The translations under genes were made by a program, and so were the position numbers. Below the pieces are notes generated by a model. It was given only the letters and a program-made list of their open reading frames with translations, was not told the origin of the DNA and did no database searches. A stretch of 64,000 bases of DNA from Oscillospiraceae bacterium (GTDB taxonomy: Bacteria; Bacillota; Clostridia; Oscillospirales; Acutalibacteraceae). The stretch's first letter is position 1; every line of letters begins with the position of its first letter. The DNA is taken from contig JALEQX010000053.1 in the NCBI GenBank assembly GCA_022763825.1, positions 1-64,000 on the forward strand, written 5' to 3'. Positions 25,379 through 35,946 of the stretch are shown one piece after another.

Positions 25379-27844
25379 ATGAAAAAACGCTTTATAATTA
25401 AAATTACCGCGGTTCTTTCCGTTATCGCTTTGGCTGTGTCCATGGCTGTACTCGGATTTGCCGCGAAAACCGCCGAGGTGTATCTCGCCGTCAGTGAAAA
25501 CAAGTCGACCGGCTCGAAATACGCCGACGTGTATTTGTTCACGGGCAAGTCCGTTTCCGACGCGGAGATTTCGCTGTCCGCTTCCGGCTCGGTGAACGTT
25601 GCCGGCTGTTTCGGCTCGATTATGCCCCCGGTCAGCGGTAAAGCCTCGCACACGGACAATTCGGCTCGTCTTACGCTGAGTCTTGACGACGGGTACAACA
25701 CGGACGAGCTTGCTTATGCCGGACGTATCGCGTTTAAAACGGACTCGTCTTTTTCGGGTAAAATCGAGGATACGTTTTCCCTTTTAGAATACACCGCCGA
25801 CGGTGAAAAAGCAAAGTGTGATTTAAAAATAGTCGACGCAAACGAATTCGACCCCGACTCGTTCAAAATTGCGGGCGATGATGAAAATACCGAAAAGAAA
25901 ACGACTCTGCCCTCAGGCGAAAACGAGAGCACGACCGCTCGAGTAACCGAACCGGCAAGTATAACCGAACCCGCGGACGTTTCCGAACCCGTAAGCGGAA
26001 CCGATAAACCCGTCGAGCCCGAAAAAGTCATATCGGCTAACGTCGGATTTTATGTTTATTCCGATTTTAATAATAATGTATACGCCGCCGTCGAGCTTAA
26101 CCTCGGCAACGTAAAGTCGATGATTGTAAGCGTTTCTGCCGATAAGAGCAAATTCACACTCGGCGAGGAAGCCGTCATGTTCTCCGCCGATAGGGTGAAT
26201 TCGAACGTCGTTATAGATTCCGAATCAAACTCCGTAATTATCACCGCCATGACAAGCGAAAAATATGTTGATTCATATGTTGCATACATACCCCTTACTC
26301 TTAATTCGGGCGTGAGCGTTTATGATGATTTTTCATCCTCGTTTGTTGTCGATTCTGCCATAATAAACGGCAGACGCGCGAATGTAACCGTGCATACTCT
26401 CTCGAGTACATACACTCCCGAAAAATACGGCGAGAACTGGTTTAAGGGATTTGACGCAACGTTCAACAGATACGGCGACGGAGAAAATCTTAAAGAAGAA
26501 TATCTTTTCTACACAGCCGGCGCGGGATTTGCTAATGATTATTACATGGAACTTACATTTAAGCCCGATGTTAAAATCGTCAGAGCTTCCGCTGTCGACG
26601 AGAGCGGAACGTGTGAAATTTCGACCGATTCCGACGGACAGACAAAGGTTATATTAAGAGTAAATTCCGCCGAGGAGAAAAAACTCGATTACAGAAGCGT
26701 TGTTTCCGTCATTGTTAAAACGGACGACGAAAAAATAACTTATAAAAATATATGGGACTATGTTTCCGTTTCCAAATTTACGACGAATTCGATTGAACAG
26801 AAAACCGACGGATTAAAATTCGTTTCGTATTTAGGCAATTGGGAGCACTACGACACGGTTGACGGCGTACATTATGTATCCTATGACTTCGGCGAAAAGA
26901 AAGGCTACTCGGCGGTAATGTCGTACGAGGCTTCGACCGAAAACAAGGACGTTGTTATAAGAGACTGCGTGCGCGAGGGCTACACCGTCGCTCAGATTAA
27001 CAAGTACGCACTCAAGAACTGCCTTGCAAAGTCGATAACGCTTCCCGATACGATTGAGATTATACTTGAGGGCGCGTTCTCGGGATGTAAAAATATTAAG
27101 GAATTTACGCTGACTCCCGCGGTTTACGCCGTTAAGGAAAGAGCGTTCGAGGGCTGTTCAAATCTTGAAAAAGTCGTATATAATAATTCGCTTGCTCTCG
27201 AGGAAATAGGCGCATTCGCATTTTTGAACTGTAAGGAATATAAAACATTAGAGCTTCCCGCGGGCAAATATGCGCTGGGCGAGTATTCCTACGGATTTAT
27301 AAATAATTCAAACGGCAGTTTAGTCAAAAACGACGGCGTTAAATTTATATGCGTTTCGGGTTCGCCCGCAAAGGATTATGCGATTGACAACGGATTCGAC
27401 TATGAGTGTATCGGCGAAGCGAAGTTTGACATTATAACCGGCGCAAAGGCGAGAATGCTCTGCAATTTCGCGGATGGATATGTTATTATCGACGCGGGTA
27501 AAACGCTCGGCGATATTGAGGACATGTTTAAGTCCGTCAATGCAAAGTCCCTTATGAATTCCGATAACAAAAAAGTTTCCGATGAGAACACGGCTGTTGT
27601 TACGGGCATGAAGCTTGCACTCGAGGGTAAGGATAAGTATCTCGACATTGCCGTCAGGGGCGACACGGATTCAAACGGCGCTGTTTCCGCATCCGACGCG
27701 CGTATCGTGCTGAGAATCGCCTCGAGACTTGAAACGAACGAACGCGTACGCGATTTTGCCGCCGACGTCGACTATAACGACTCCGTCACGGCTAAGGATG
27801 CACGCATGATTCTGAGAGCCGCCGCAAAAATTGAAAATCTTTAA
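25379..27844 (+). CDS. Secreted LRR (BspA-type) protein with C-terminal dockerin doublet
   Basis: ATG 25379 is chosen over the in-frame TTG at 25373 by SD spacing (GGAGG 25363-25367). The 821-residue protein has a signal peptide (to about residue 30), two beta-rich regions (30-160 and 220-350) separated by a Thr/Pro/Glu linker, a BspA-type LRR_5 section at about 540-630 (AFSGCKNIKEFTL, AFEGCSNLEKVV, AFLNCKEYKTLEL), and a dockerin-like C-terminus (DTDSNGAVSASDARIVLRIA, then DVDYNDSVTAKDARMILRAA). The beta-rich regions may be carbohydrate-binding or cohesin-like, but no diagnostic motif is seen. A cell-surface binding role is inferred. The GHMP kinase gene follows after 27 bases. Confidence 0.82.
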   Translation: MKKRFIIKITAVLSVIALAVSMAVLGFAAKTAEVYLAVSENKSTGSKYADVYLFTGKSVSDAEISLSASGSVNVAGCFGSIMPPVSGKASHTDNSARLTLSLDDGYNTDELAYAGRIAFKTDSSFSGKIEDTFSLLEYTADGEKAKCDLKIVDANEFDPDSFKIAGDDENTEKKTTLPSGENESTTARVTEPASITEPADVSEPVSGTDKPVEPEKVISANVGFYVYSDFNNNVYAAVELNLGNVKSMIVSVSADKSKFTLGEEAVMFSADRVNSNVVIDSESNSVIITAMTSEKYVDSYVAYIPLTLNSGVSVYDDFSSSFVVDSAIINGRRANVTVHTLSSTYTPEKYGENWFKGFDATFNRYGDGENLKEEYLFYTAGAGFANDYYMELTFKPDVKIVRASAVDESGTCEISTDSDGQTKVILRVNSAEEKKLDYRSVVSVIVKTDDEKITYKNIWDYVSVSKFTTNSIEQKTDGLKFVSYLGNWEHYDTVDGVHYVSYDFGEKKGYSAVMSYEASTENKDVVIRDCVREGYTVAQINKYALKNCLAKSITLPDTIEIILEGAFSGCKNIKEFTLTPAVYAVKERAFEGCSNLEKVVYNNSLALEEIGAFAFLNCKEYKTLELPAGKYALGEYSYGFINNSNGSLVKNDGVKFICVSGSPAKDYAIDNGFDYECIGEAKFDIITGAKARMLCNFADGYVIIDAGKTLGDIEDMFKSVNAKSLMNSDNKKVSDENTAVVTGMKLALEGKDKYLDIAVRGDTDSNGAVSASDARIVLRIASRLETNERVRDFAADVDYNDSVTAKDARMILRAAAKIENL

Positions 27845-27871
27845 ACTATAAAAACAAAGGGTGTAAACGCT

Positions 27872-29011
27872 GTGAAAGAATATCAGTTTAAAACATTCTG
27901 TCCGTACCGAGTCGCCCCGATAGGCGCGCATTCGGACATTCAGTTCGGCAAAATATCGGGCTTTGCGCTCGATAAGGGCATTACCGTAAAATACAACGTG
28001 ATTCCCGACGGCAGATTTACGCTCCGTTCGGCTAATTTCAACGGCGAGGTTCGTTTTTCGGCTGATAAAATCCCCGAGCACAAACAGGGTGACTGGGCTG
28101 ACTATCTGAGAGGCGCGGTTCACGTTCTCTCGAGAACCAGAACGGTTGAAAACGGTATCGACGCATATATTGAGGGCACTCTGCCCATAGGCGGACTGTC
28201 TTCCTCCGCCGCCGTTACGATAGCGTTTATTTCCGCTTTAATAAAGGCGAACGGAATCATTCTGACAAGCGAGGAGCTTATAGATACCGCACTCAAAGCG
28301 GAAAACGAATACGTCGGCGTTAAGTGCGGACGGATGGATCAGTCGTGCGAGGTCTACGCGAAAAAGGACTGCCTTCTGTTTGTCGACACGTTCGACGGCA
28401 CGCACGAGACGATAGCCCCCGGCGCGGGCATGAAGCCGTATGAGATAGCCGTTTTCTTCTCCGGCGTACCGCGCACGCTCGTAGGCTCCGCTTATAACAT
28501 GAGAGTCGACGAGATACAGAGCGCGGCGTACGCACTGCTCGCGTTTTCGGGCATGCCGTACGGCAACTTTGCAGATAAACGGCTTCGTCAGATACCCGTC
28601 GAGGTGTTTAACGAGTATAAAAATAAACTTCCCGATAACTGGAGAAAACGGGCAGAACACTGGTATTCGGAGCAGGAGCGCGTCGAAAAGGGTATATCCG
28701 CGTGGCGGAAGGGCGACATCGAAACATTCGGCAAGCTGTCGTTCGAGAGCGGTCACAGCTCGATTTATTCATATGAAACGGGTTCGCCCGAGCTTAAAAA
28801 ATTATACGATATAATGCTTACTACCGACGGAATTTACGGCGGACGTTTTTCGGGCGCGGGCTTCAAGGGATGCTGTGTGGCTCTTATCGACCCCGAATTT
28901 AAAGATAGTATAACCGAGAAAATCACGCGTGAATATTTAAAGGAATTCCCCGCGCTGTCTGATACATTCGGCGTTTATTATTGTAAAAGTTCGGACGGTG
29001 TCGGCAGATGA
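27872..29011 (+). CDS. GHMP sugar kinase, galactokinase/galacturonokinase-like
   Basis: GTG start with AAGGGTG at good spacing. The 379-residue protein has the GHMP ATP loop PIGGLSSSAA and a C-terminal GGRFSGAGFKGCC. The N-terminal substrate motif is YRVAPIGAHSDIQFGK instead of the galactokinase GRVNLIGEHTDY; the P-I-G-A-H-x-D form, and the GRMDQS motif, are closer by eye to plant galacturonokinase, which makes galacturonate-1-phosphate. It may therefore act on a uronic acid or another galactose derivative. It overlaps the downstream nucleotidyltransferase by 4 bases, suggesting a kinase plus NDP-sugar synthase salvage pair. Direct similarity to a characterised enzyme was not tested. Confidence 0.8.
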   Translation: MKEYQFKTFCPYRVAPIGAHSDIQFGKISGFALDKGITVKYNVIPDGRFTLRSANFNGEVRFSADKIPEHKQGDWADYLRGAVHVLSRTRTVENGIDAYIEGTLPIGGLSSSAAVTIAFISALIKANGIILTSEELIDTALKAENEYVGVKCGRMDQSCEVYAKKDCLLFVDTFDGTHETIAPGAGMKPYEIAVFFSGVPRTLVGSAYNMRVDEIQSAAYALLAFSGMPYGNFADKRLRQIPVEVFNEYKNKLPDNWRKRAEHWYSEQERVEKGISAWRKGDIETFGKLSFESGHSSIYSYETGSPELKKLYDIMLTTDGIYGGRFSGAGFKGCCVALIDPEFKDSITEKITREYLKEFPALSDTFGVYYCKSSDGVGR

Positions 29012-29745
29012 AGTGTATAATTCTTGCTGCGGGATATGCGACGAGGCTTTATCCGCTTACCGAAAATTTTCCGAAACCGCTTCTCCCCGTCGGGGGAAAA
29101 CCGATTCTCGACTGGCTGATATCGGACATAGATTCGTCGGATGAAGTCGACGAATACATAGTTGTTTCCAATCATAAATTTATAGAGCATTTTAATTCGT
29201 GGGCGCAGAAAAGTAAATACAATATCACCGTCATTGACGACGGTACGGTAAGCAACGAAACGCGTTTGGGCGCGGTAAACGATATCGTTCTCGCGGTCGA
29301 TAAATGCGGAATCGACGCGGACTGCCTCGTTATCGCGGGGGATAACGTGCTCGATTTCAGCCTGTGTAAATTCATAGATTATGCAAAAGAAAAAAACGCT
29401 TCATGCGTTATGCGCTATTTTGAATCGGACGTTAATAAATTAAAAAAATGCGGAGTTATCACGCTGTCCGGCTCCGACAGAATAACCGCCATGGCGGAAA
29501 AACCCGCAGAACCCGAATCAAACTGGTGCTGTCCGCCGTTCTATTTCTATAAAAAAGACGACGTTATGAAGATAAAGGACGGTATAAAAGACGGCTGCGG
29601 AGTCGACGCGCCCGGAAGCTATGCCGCGTGGCTGTGCAAAAGAACGGACGTGTACGCGATGGAAATGCCCGGCAAACGGTTTGACGTGGGCAATATCGAG
29701 GGGTACGAAAAAATAAATAAAGAATACAAAGGAATAAAGCAATAA
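29008..29745 (+). CDS. Sugar-1-phosphate nucleotidyltransferase
   Basis: The 245-residue protein begins with the nucleotidyltransferase signature MKCIILAAGYATRLYPLT followed by PKPLLPVGGKPILDWL; the usual G-x-G-T-R is here G-Y-A-T-R. A metal-binding Asp is in VIAGDNVLDF. It is a minimal one-domain NTP transferase lacking a left-handed beta-helix, similar to RmlA/RfbA-like or choline-phosphate cytidylyltransferase-like families. Translational overlap with the kinase suggests it activates that kinase's product. Nucleotide and sugar specificity are not evident. Confidence 0.85.
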   Translation: MKCIILAAGYATRLYPLTENFPKPLLPVGGKPILDWLISDIDSSDEVDEYIVVSNHKFIEHFNSWAQKSKYNITVIDDGTVSNETRLGAVNDIVLAVDKCGIDADCLVIAGDNVLDFSLCKFIDYAKEKNASCVMRYFESDVNKLKKCGVITLSGSDRITAMAEKPAEPESNWCCPPFYFYKKDDVMKIKDGIKDGCGVDAPGSYAAWLCKRTDVYAMEMPGKRFDVGNIEGYEKINKEYKGIKQ

Positions 29746-29894
29746 TCTGTTATTTTAAAGTGTAATTGTTCTTTTTGCAGGGGAGGCAATGTCTTTTCCT
29801 GCGTTCTGATTCAAATTTTATTTAAAATATAAAATCGATAATCTTTCTGATTTAATTAATAAAATAAATGATTCTTTTTTTGGAGGAACGAATA

Positions 29895-31019
29895 ATGAGT
29901 GAAACAAAACGAACATATTTAAGCTGGCTCAACGGTGAAATCGATTCCGTTCAGAAAGAGTACACCGAGCCGACTCCGCTTCTGTCTTCGGACGGCGTTT
30001 TGCTGTCTCCCGGCTGGGCGAGACGCAACGTTTTCGACTACGACCGTACAAAATCGACTCCGCCCATGCACCGCAAGGAGTGGGATTTTTACCAGATTTC
30101 AAACGGCAGATACATGGTTCAGTTAAGTTTTGCGAACATCTCAATCGGCGGTTACGTCTCGGCTGTTCTTATCGATTTAAGACATCCGAATCCTAAAAAG
30201 AAACTCGCCGCGGGCAAGATTGCAGACTCGACCGTGCTTTACCTCGGCGGTAAGGATAAGTACGTTCTTCCCCCCAAGGGCGACGTGCCCAACTGCGTTA
30301 AGTATACAGTAACGGGACTGGGCAAAGCCGAATTCGAATTCGATACGGGAGAGGAGCGCAGAACTCTTTACTATAAATCAGCCGACGGCAAATACGAGTG
30401 TAATTTCGAAATGGATATCCCCGAGGGACTCGAAAATATAACGACGGTTCTGCCGTTTAAGGATCATCCGACGAATTATTTTATGACGACGAAGCAGAAC
30501 TGCATGCCCTGCTCGGGTACGTACAGATTCGGCAATAGGGTTATCGAATTTTCTAAGGAAAACACGTTCTGCTGTCTTGACTGGGGCAGAGTAAACACGC
30601 CGTATCAGCTCGTCTGGTACTGGGGCAACGGCAGTACGTATATTACCGATTCCGAGGGCAAAAAACACACTTTCGGCTTCGAAATCACATGGGGCATCGG
30701 CGACGAGAGCAACGCCACCGAGACGTGCATTTTCTACGACGGCAAGGCGCATAAATTCGACGCCGTCGACGTTGAGGTGTTCCCCAAGGACGATAAATAC
30801 ATGAATGACTGGCACTTCGTTTCAAAGGACGGACGCTTCGATTTTGTAATGAAGCCGTTTTATGACCATCACTGCGACACGAACGTGCTGAACGCGCTCA
30901 GAATGCACTCGCACCAGGTTCACGGTATGTGGTCGGGCACCGCGGTACTCGATAACGGCGAAAAGGTCGAGGTTAAGGATATGTACGCGTTCTGCGAATA
31001 CGTAGAAAATAAGTGGTAA
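29895..31019 (+). CDS. DUF2804 family protein
   Basis: ATG 29895 is preferred: SD GGAGG (29882-29886) is 8 bases upstream and lies inside the longer frame that begins at 29868. The 374-residue protein fits DUF2804 in length and in motifs such as FCCLDWGRVNTPYQLVWYWGNGS and MHSHQVHGMWSGT. No signal peptide or membrane segment is seen. The function of the family is unknown. The 150-base upstream gap holds a small GCAGG/CCTGC hairpin but no clear promoter. The gene ends at a strong hairpin (31034-31077). Confidence 0.82.
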   Translation: MSETKRTYLSWLNGEIDSVQKEYTEPTPLLSSDGVLLSPGWARRNVFDYDRTKSTPPMHRKEWDFYQISNGRYMVQLSFANISIGGYVSAVLIDLRHPNPKKKLAAGKIADSTVLYLGGKDKYVLPPKGDVPNCVKYTVTGLGKAEFEFDTGEERRTLYYKSADGKYECNFEMDIPEGLENITTVLPFKDHPTNYFMTTKQNCMPCSGTYRFGNRVIEFSKENTFCCLDWGRVNTPYQLVWYWGNGSTYITDSEGKKHTFGFEITWGIGDESNATETCIFYDGKAHKFDAVDVEVFPKDDKYMNDWHFVSKDGRFDFVMKPFYDHHCDTNVLNALRMHSHQVHGMWSGTAVLDNGEKVEVKDMYAFCEYVENKW

Positions 31020-31033
31020 ATAATATGTGATAA

Positions 31034-31080
31034 AATAACAGGGTCGGCAAACTTGGTTGTCTGCTGACCCTGTTATTATA
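31034..31080 (+). terminator. Terminator after the DUF2804 gene
   Basis: AATAACAGGGTCGGCA pairs with TGCTGACCCTGTTATT (16 positions, one G-U); the following T run is short. Confidence 0.7.
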
Positions 31081-31150
31081 TATTCGCCGTGTTTGAAATC
31101 ATAAGAATCGTAAACAGCGCCCTGTCCCAAACTGCCTTTACGCTTAGAAG

Positions 31151-31312
31151 TACAAGGAAAACACCGACCCCGTCGACCCCGACAATCCCGGCGGTTCGGA
31201 CGATGTAAAGAAAGATGATTCGGGTAAACTTGATGACGGATTCGGTATGAGCAAATGCAAAATCTTTGAAAAAATACTCGAATTAATAAGAAAAACAGTT
31301 GCATTTTTTTAA
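31151..31312 (+). pseudogene. Possible 3' remnant of a secreted-protein gene
   Basis: An open frame with no usable start encodes an acidic Asp-Pro linker (DPVDPDNPGGSDD), KDDSGKLDDGF and then a short basic/hydrophobic tail (CKIFEKILELIRKTVAFF) ending in TAA. This tail type is seen at the C-terminus of surface proteins of gut Clostridia. The frame is closed upstream by TAG, suggesting a decayed gene end. No hits were checked; it could be chance. Confidence 0.35.
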
Positions 31313-31346
31313 GGCTTATTTACCAAATAATTAAAGACTCGCAAAG

Positions 31347-31388
31347 AAAAATGCCCGGAGAGGCGAACTCTTCGGGCATTTTTTGTTT
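31347..31388. terminator. Bidirectional terminator
   Basis: AAAAATGCCCGGAGAG and CTCTTCGGGCATTTTT pair over 16 positions around GCGAA, with T runs on both strands. It serves the leftward gene at 31451. Confidence 0.88.
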
Positions 31389-31450
31389 TTGTATTGAAAA
31401 TGAAAGGGGAAAAGGAAAAACAGAATCGTTAAATTTAATCGGGACGAAAA

Positions 31451-32101
31451 TTATTCGACCTTTTTCGAGTTTGCATAAATGCTGTGCATTCTGTCGTCGT
31501 CGAAATGCTTGTCGAGGTATATTTCTATGCTGTTCTTTGCGGGAACGCCCGCGTCACGCTTATTCATTCTCGTCGCCGCGGCGGCGGAGAGAACGGAGTC
31601 GTAAATAAAGAACATGCAGAACGCAACGACAAGGACATTGCCTATATTCGCCGGAACAAAATCGCACAGCCTGTTAGTAAGAGGCATGAACACTCTGACC
31701 CAGAACACGCCGAGCACGCCCCAGAAAAGCGAGTACAGCAGGCATACTCTGCCGTTTATATTAAGCGGGAGATTGCTGTAATCCCACGCGACGGAGCCGA
31801 AAACGATCTCCTGTCCGAGCGAGCATATATATTCCGCGGCGGAGCCGACGACGAATGCGACGGCAAAAATCTGATACCATTTACAATCCTCGAAATGATA
31901 GAGAACGAGGGACAGGAGCACTCCGCCCATGCCGTATGCCACGCTAAAAGGGCCGTATACGAGTGATTTTCTGCTCTCTATGAACCCGTGCCTTATATAG
32001 CACCATGCCGTTTCAGCGACGAATCCGATAACACAGCAGGCGGCGAATATCGCCACAAGTCTGTTGAATCCGATTGCTTTTACTGCCAAACCGCGTTTCA
32101 T
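31451..32101 (-). CDS. Polytopic membrane protein, putative ABC-transporter type IV family (PF06541)
   Basis: The 216-residue protein has five or six hydrophobic segments with the family pattern SLVYGPFSVAYGMGGV, AAEYICSLGQEIVFGSVAWDYS and PLNINGRVCLLYSLFWG. The family is annotated as a putative permease, but its function is not established. The C-terminal 45 residues are soluble and charged. SD GGAGG and a good promoter (32140-32168) indicate a single-gene unit. Confidence 0.8.
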   Translation of the reverse strand: MKRGLAVKAIGFNRLVAIFAACCVIGFVAETAWCYIRHGFIESRKSLVYGPFSVAYGMGGVLLSLVLYHFEDCKWYQIFAVAFVVGSAAEYICSLGQEIVFGSVAWDYSNLPLNINGRVCLLYSLFWGVLGVFWVRVFMPLTNRLCDFVPANIGNVLVVAFCMFFIYDSVLSAAAATRMNKRDAGVPAKNSIEIYLDKHFDDDRMHSIYANSKKVE

Positions 32102-32139
32102 AAAAAACGCCTCCGTATTTTTATCTTACATTCATGATA

Positions 32140-32168
32140 ATAATATTATTATATGAACTGATTGTAAA
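32140..32168 (-). promoter_or_regulatory. Promoter of the PF06541 membrane protein
   Basis: On the minus strand TTTACA, 17-base spacer, TATTAT. The rest of the gene-free stretch 32169-32423 shows only a weak CGGCAGGAC/GTCTTGCCG hairpin (about 32282-32308). Confidence 0.7.
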
Positions 32169-32423
32169 CACAGCAGTGTTCTGTATAAAAAATTGTCATT
32201 TGCATATTAAACATGCTCTGTAATAAAAATCGGAGCGCGTCAAACAGATTCGTAAAAAATAAATTCAAATAATAAACGGCGGCAGGACAGGATAACCGTC
32301 TTGCCGTCGAATAATAATATTTAACAAATGTATAAAATATATTTTTTGCCGTCATTCGGAATGACGCTTTCCGAACTAAATTCAAAACGGACAGCCCCGA
32401 GCCGTACCGCCCTGCTTTGTGCT

Positions 32424-33176
32424 TTACAGAAGAATCTCCGAAAGTCTTTCTGCCGTTCCCTCCTGCGCAATGGCGCAAAGACTGTGCGCGTCCGTGCCTA
32501 CGCAGAAATGGACGCCGATTTCCTTTCCGATTCGGAACATTCTGCGCGAAAAATCGGGGAACGAAAAAACGGTAGGAGTATGAAGCTCCCAGCTGCATTG
32601 GGCGCGTTCGCCCTTTTCAAGGATATCGCCGAGCTCGTTGTCCGTTATTGAGGCGAGCACGGCTTTTTTTTGCTCCTCATTGAAAAAATCCATTTTTGTC
32701 GGCGAAAACGGATGAGCTATGTTGTCCGCACGATCCGTTTCAAAAAGAGTGTTAAGCACCTTCAGCTCATGCTCGGCATAACCGCGGGGGCTTCTGTCCT
32801 CGGGCTGTTCCCAGCATTTAAGATGATAATGAACGTGGGAGTATGACGCGAAATCAAGCAATTTGTCAACCTCGTACGGCGCGCCGTAAAGCCCAACTCC
32901 GTATGCCGAAAGCTCCGCTCCTATCAGAACACGCACGGGGGTATCGATGGTTTCGAGCTGTTTTTTGTATTTATAATAATCCTCCGATACGTTTCTGTCG
33001 TCATCCGGACCGGAGTGATCCGTAACAGCAAGCGTGGTAATCCCGTTTTTCTCCGCAGTTCGAATCATCGCTTCAAGCGTCATCTCTTTCTTTGCGCAGG
33101 CTGAAAGAACAGAGTGCGTATGCATGTTCGAGCGGACAAGCTCTGTCGGATCGTATGTGCGGTCAAGAACAAACAA
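32424..33176 (-). CDS. PHP-domain phosphoesterase
   Basis: TTG start at 33176 with AAAGGAG eight bases before it. The 250-residue protein carries PHP motifs: NMHTHSVLSAC (His, His), LAVTDHSG (Asp, His), IGAELSAY (Glu), SHVHYHL and FCVGTDAHSL at the end. This resembles histidinol-phosphatase or nucleoside-diphosphate PHP enzymes, though no histidine genes are near. The metal set looks complete. Substrate unknown. Confidence 0.8.
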   Translation of the reverse strand: MFVLDRTYDPTELVRSNMHTHSVLSACAKKEMTLEAMIRTAEKNGITTLAVTDHSGPDDDRNVSEDYYKYKKQLETIDTPVRVLIGAELSAYGVGLYGAPYEVDKLLDFASYSHVHYHLKCWEQPEDRSPRGYAEHELKVLNTLFETDRADNIAHPFSPTKMDFFNEEQKKAVLASITDNELGDILEKGERAQCSWELHTPTVFSFPDFSRRMFRIGKEIGVHFCVGTDAHSLCAIAQEGTAERLSEILL

Positions 33177-33301
33177 TGCAATGTCTCCTTTATTGTTTTC
33201 CGGCGGTCTGCAAATGGCTTTGCCGTGACGTCAAAATCGGAATAACGACGGCAGACGCGTAAGCTAATCCGGAAGCCTGTTAAAAACCGCCGGCTTCATG
33301 A

Positions 33302-34819
<1,518 letters not shown>

Positions 34820-34843
34820 ATTAATTTATTTTCCTTTCGACAA

Positions 34844-34893
34844 GATAATTTGACTCGTCAAATTATTCGCGGGCGAATTTACATCCGCCCGCG
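34844..34893 (-). repeat. Tandem hairpins between tpiA and gpmI
   Basis: A GC-rich hairpin (CGCGGGCG/CGCCCGCG, 34868-34893) is followed on the minus strand by an AT palindrome (AATAATTTGAC/GTCAAATTATC, 34844-34867). The gpmI SD is downstream. They may stabilise mRNA or reduce expression between the genes. Confidence 0.6.
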
Positions 34894-34898
34894 CCGTT

Positions 34899-35666
34899 TT
34901 ACTTTGATGCCGCCTTAACGATAACGGAGAAGTCCACGGCTTTGAGCGATGCTCCGCCGATAAGTCCGCCGTCAACGTTGACCTTGGAAACAAGCTCGTC
35001 GGCGTTCTTTGCGTTCATGGAGCCGCCGTACTGAACGGTTACTCTCTCCGCGGCGTCCTTGCCGTATGCCTCTGCGATAGCGGCGCGGACAAAGCCGTTG
35101 CCCTCGTCAGCCTGGTCGGCAGAAGCGGTAACGCCCGTGCCGATAGCCCATACGGGCTCGTAAGCGATTATAACGTTCTTGAGCTGATCCTCGGTAACGT
35201 TGGTAAGAGCCATCTTCGTCTGATATTTAAGAAGAGTCTCGGTGTAGCCGAGTTCTCTCTGCTCGAGAGTTTCGCCTACGCATATGATAGCCTTGAATCC
35301 TGCGTTGAGAGCCGCAAGCGTGCGGAGATTAACGGTCTGATCTGTCTCGCCGAAGTATGTTCTTCTCTCGCTGTGGCCGATAACGACGTACTCAACGCCC
35401 GCTTCTTTGAGCATAGCTGCGCTTACCTCGCCGGTGTAAGCACCCGACTCTTTATAATGTATGTTCTCGGCGCCGATATGGATGTTCGAACCCTTAGCCG
35501 CCTCGACAGCTGCGGGGATGTCGATGAACGGAACGCAGAGAACTACGTCGCAGTCTGCGTCCTTAACGAGGGGCTTCATCTCCTCGATGAGAGCCTTAGC
35601 CTCGGAGGGCGTCTTGTTCATTTTCCAGTTGCCTGCGATAACGGCTTTACGAACTGCTTTATTCAT
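34899..35666 (-). CDS. tpiA: Triosephosphate isomerase
   Basis: The 255-residue TIM barrel has NWKMN (Lys), the electrophile His in VIGHSERR, catalytic Glu in AYEPVWAIGTG and the phosphate loop YGGSMN...GGLIGGASL. It interconverts DHAP and glyceraldehyde-3-phosphate. The 280-base gap from pgk holds a structured repeat (35773-35922). Confidence 0.97.
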   Translation of the reverse strand: MNKAVRKAVIAGNWKMNKTPSEAKALIEEMKPLVKDADCDVVLCVPFIDIPAAVEAAKGSNIHIGAENIHYKESGAYTGEVSAAMLKEAGVEYVVIGHSERRTYFGETDQTVNLRTLAALNAGFKAIICVGETLEQRELGYTETLLKYQTKMALTNVTEDQLKNVIIAYEPVWAIGTGVTASADQADEGNGFVRAAIAEAYGKDAAERVTVQYGGSMNAKNADELVSKVNVDGGLIGGASLKAVDFSVIVKAASK

Positions 35667-35772
35667 AATTTAACGAACCTTTCATATTGAATTGAAATTT
35701 ACATATTTATATTTTACAATACAAATTATTTATACAAGAATGTAAATATAATTACATTTCAAACACGGGGAT

Positions 35773-35922
35773 AGGAAAAAACGTTTGGAATGGATTAACC
35801 GAACATAAAACGGAGTTTGATGCTTGCCCGACGGCGTACATAAGTACTCCGAGGGTTCGGTTCATTCATAGCAAAAAACATTCAGTTTTCAAAGTTTTTT
35901 GCGATCCGGGCGTTTTTAACAT
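35773..35922 (-). repeat. Structured intergenic element, copy A (pgk-tpiA gap)
   Basis: Read on the minus strand it begins ATGTTAAAAACGCCCGGAT and ends in CGTTTTTTCCT, with the ends pairing (AAAAACGCCCGGA with TCCAAACGTTTTT allowing G-U). Nested stems follow: AACCGAAC/GTTCGGTT and CGGAGT/ACTCCG. A shorter relative occurs in the same orientation relative to its genes at 60540-60622. Confidence 0.6.
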
Positions 35923-35946
35923 ACCCCTAAGCTTGTGCCTAAAAGC

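Noticed and set aside
25469..26430. Cohesin domains in the LRR/dockerin protein
   Set aside because: Beta-rich and of suitable size, but no diagnostic cohesin motifs could be seen; left as unassigned beta domains.
29778..29807. Mini-ORF MSFPAF after GGGAGG in the gap before DUF2804
   Set aside because: Only six codons, no promoter evidence, and it sits inside a weak hairpin.
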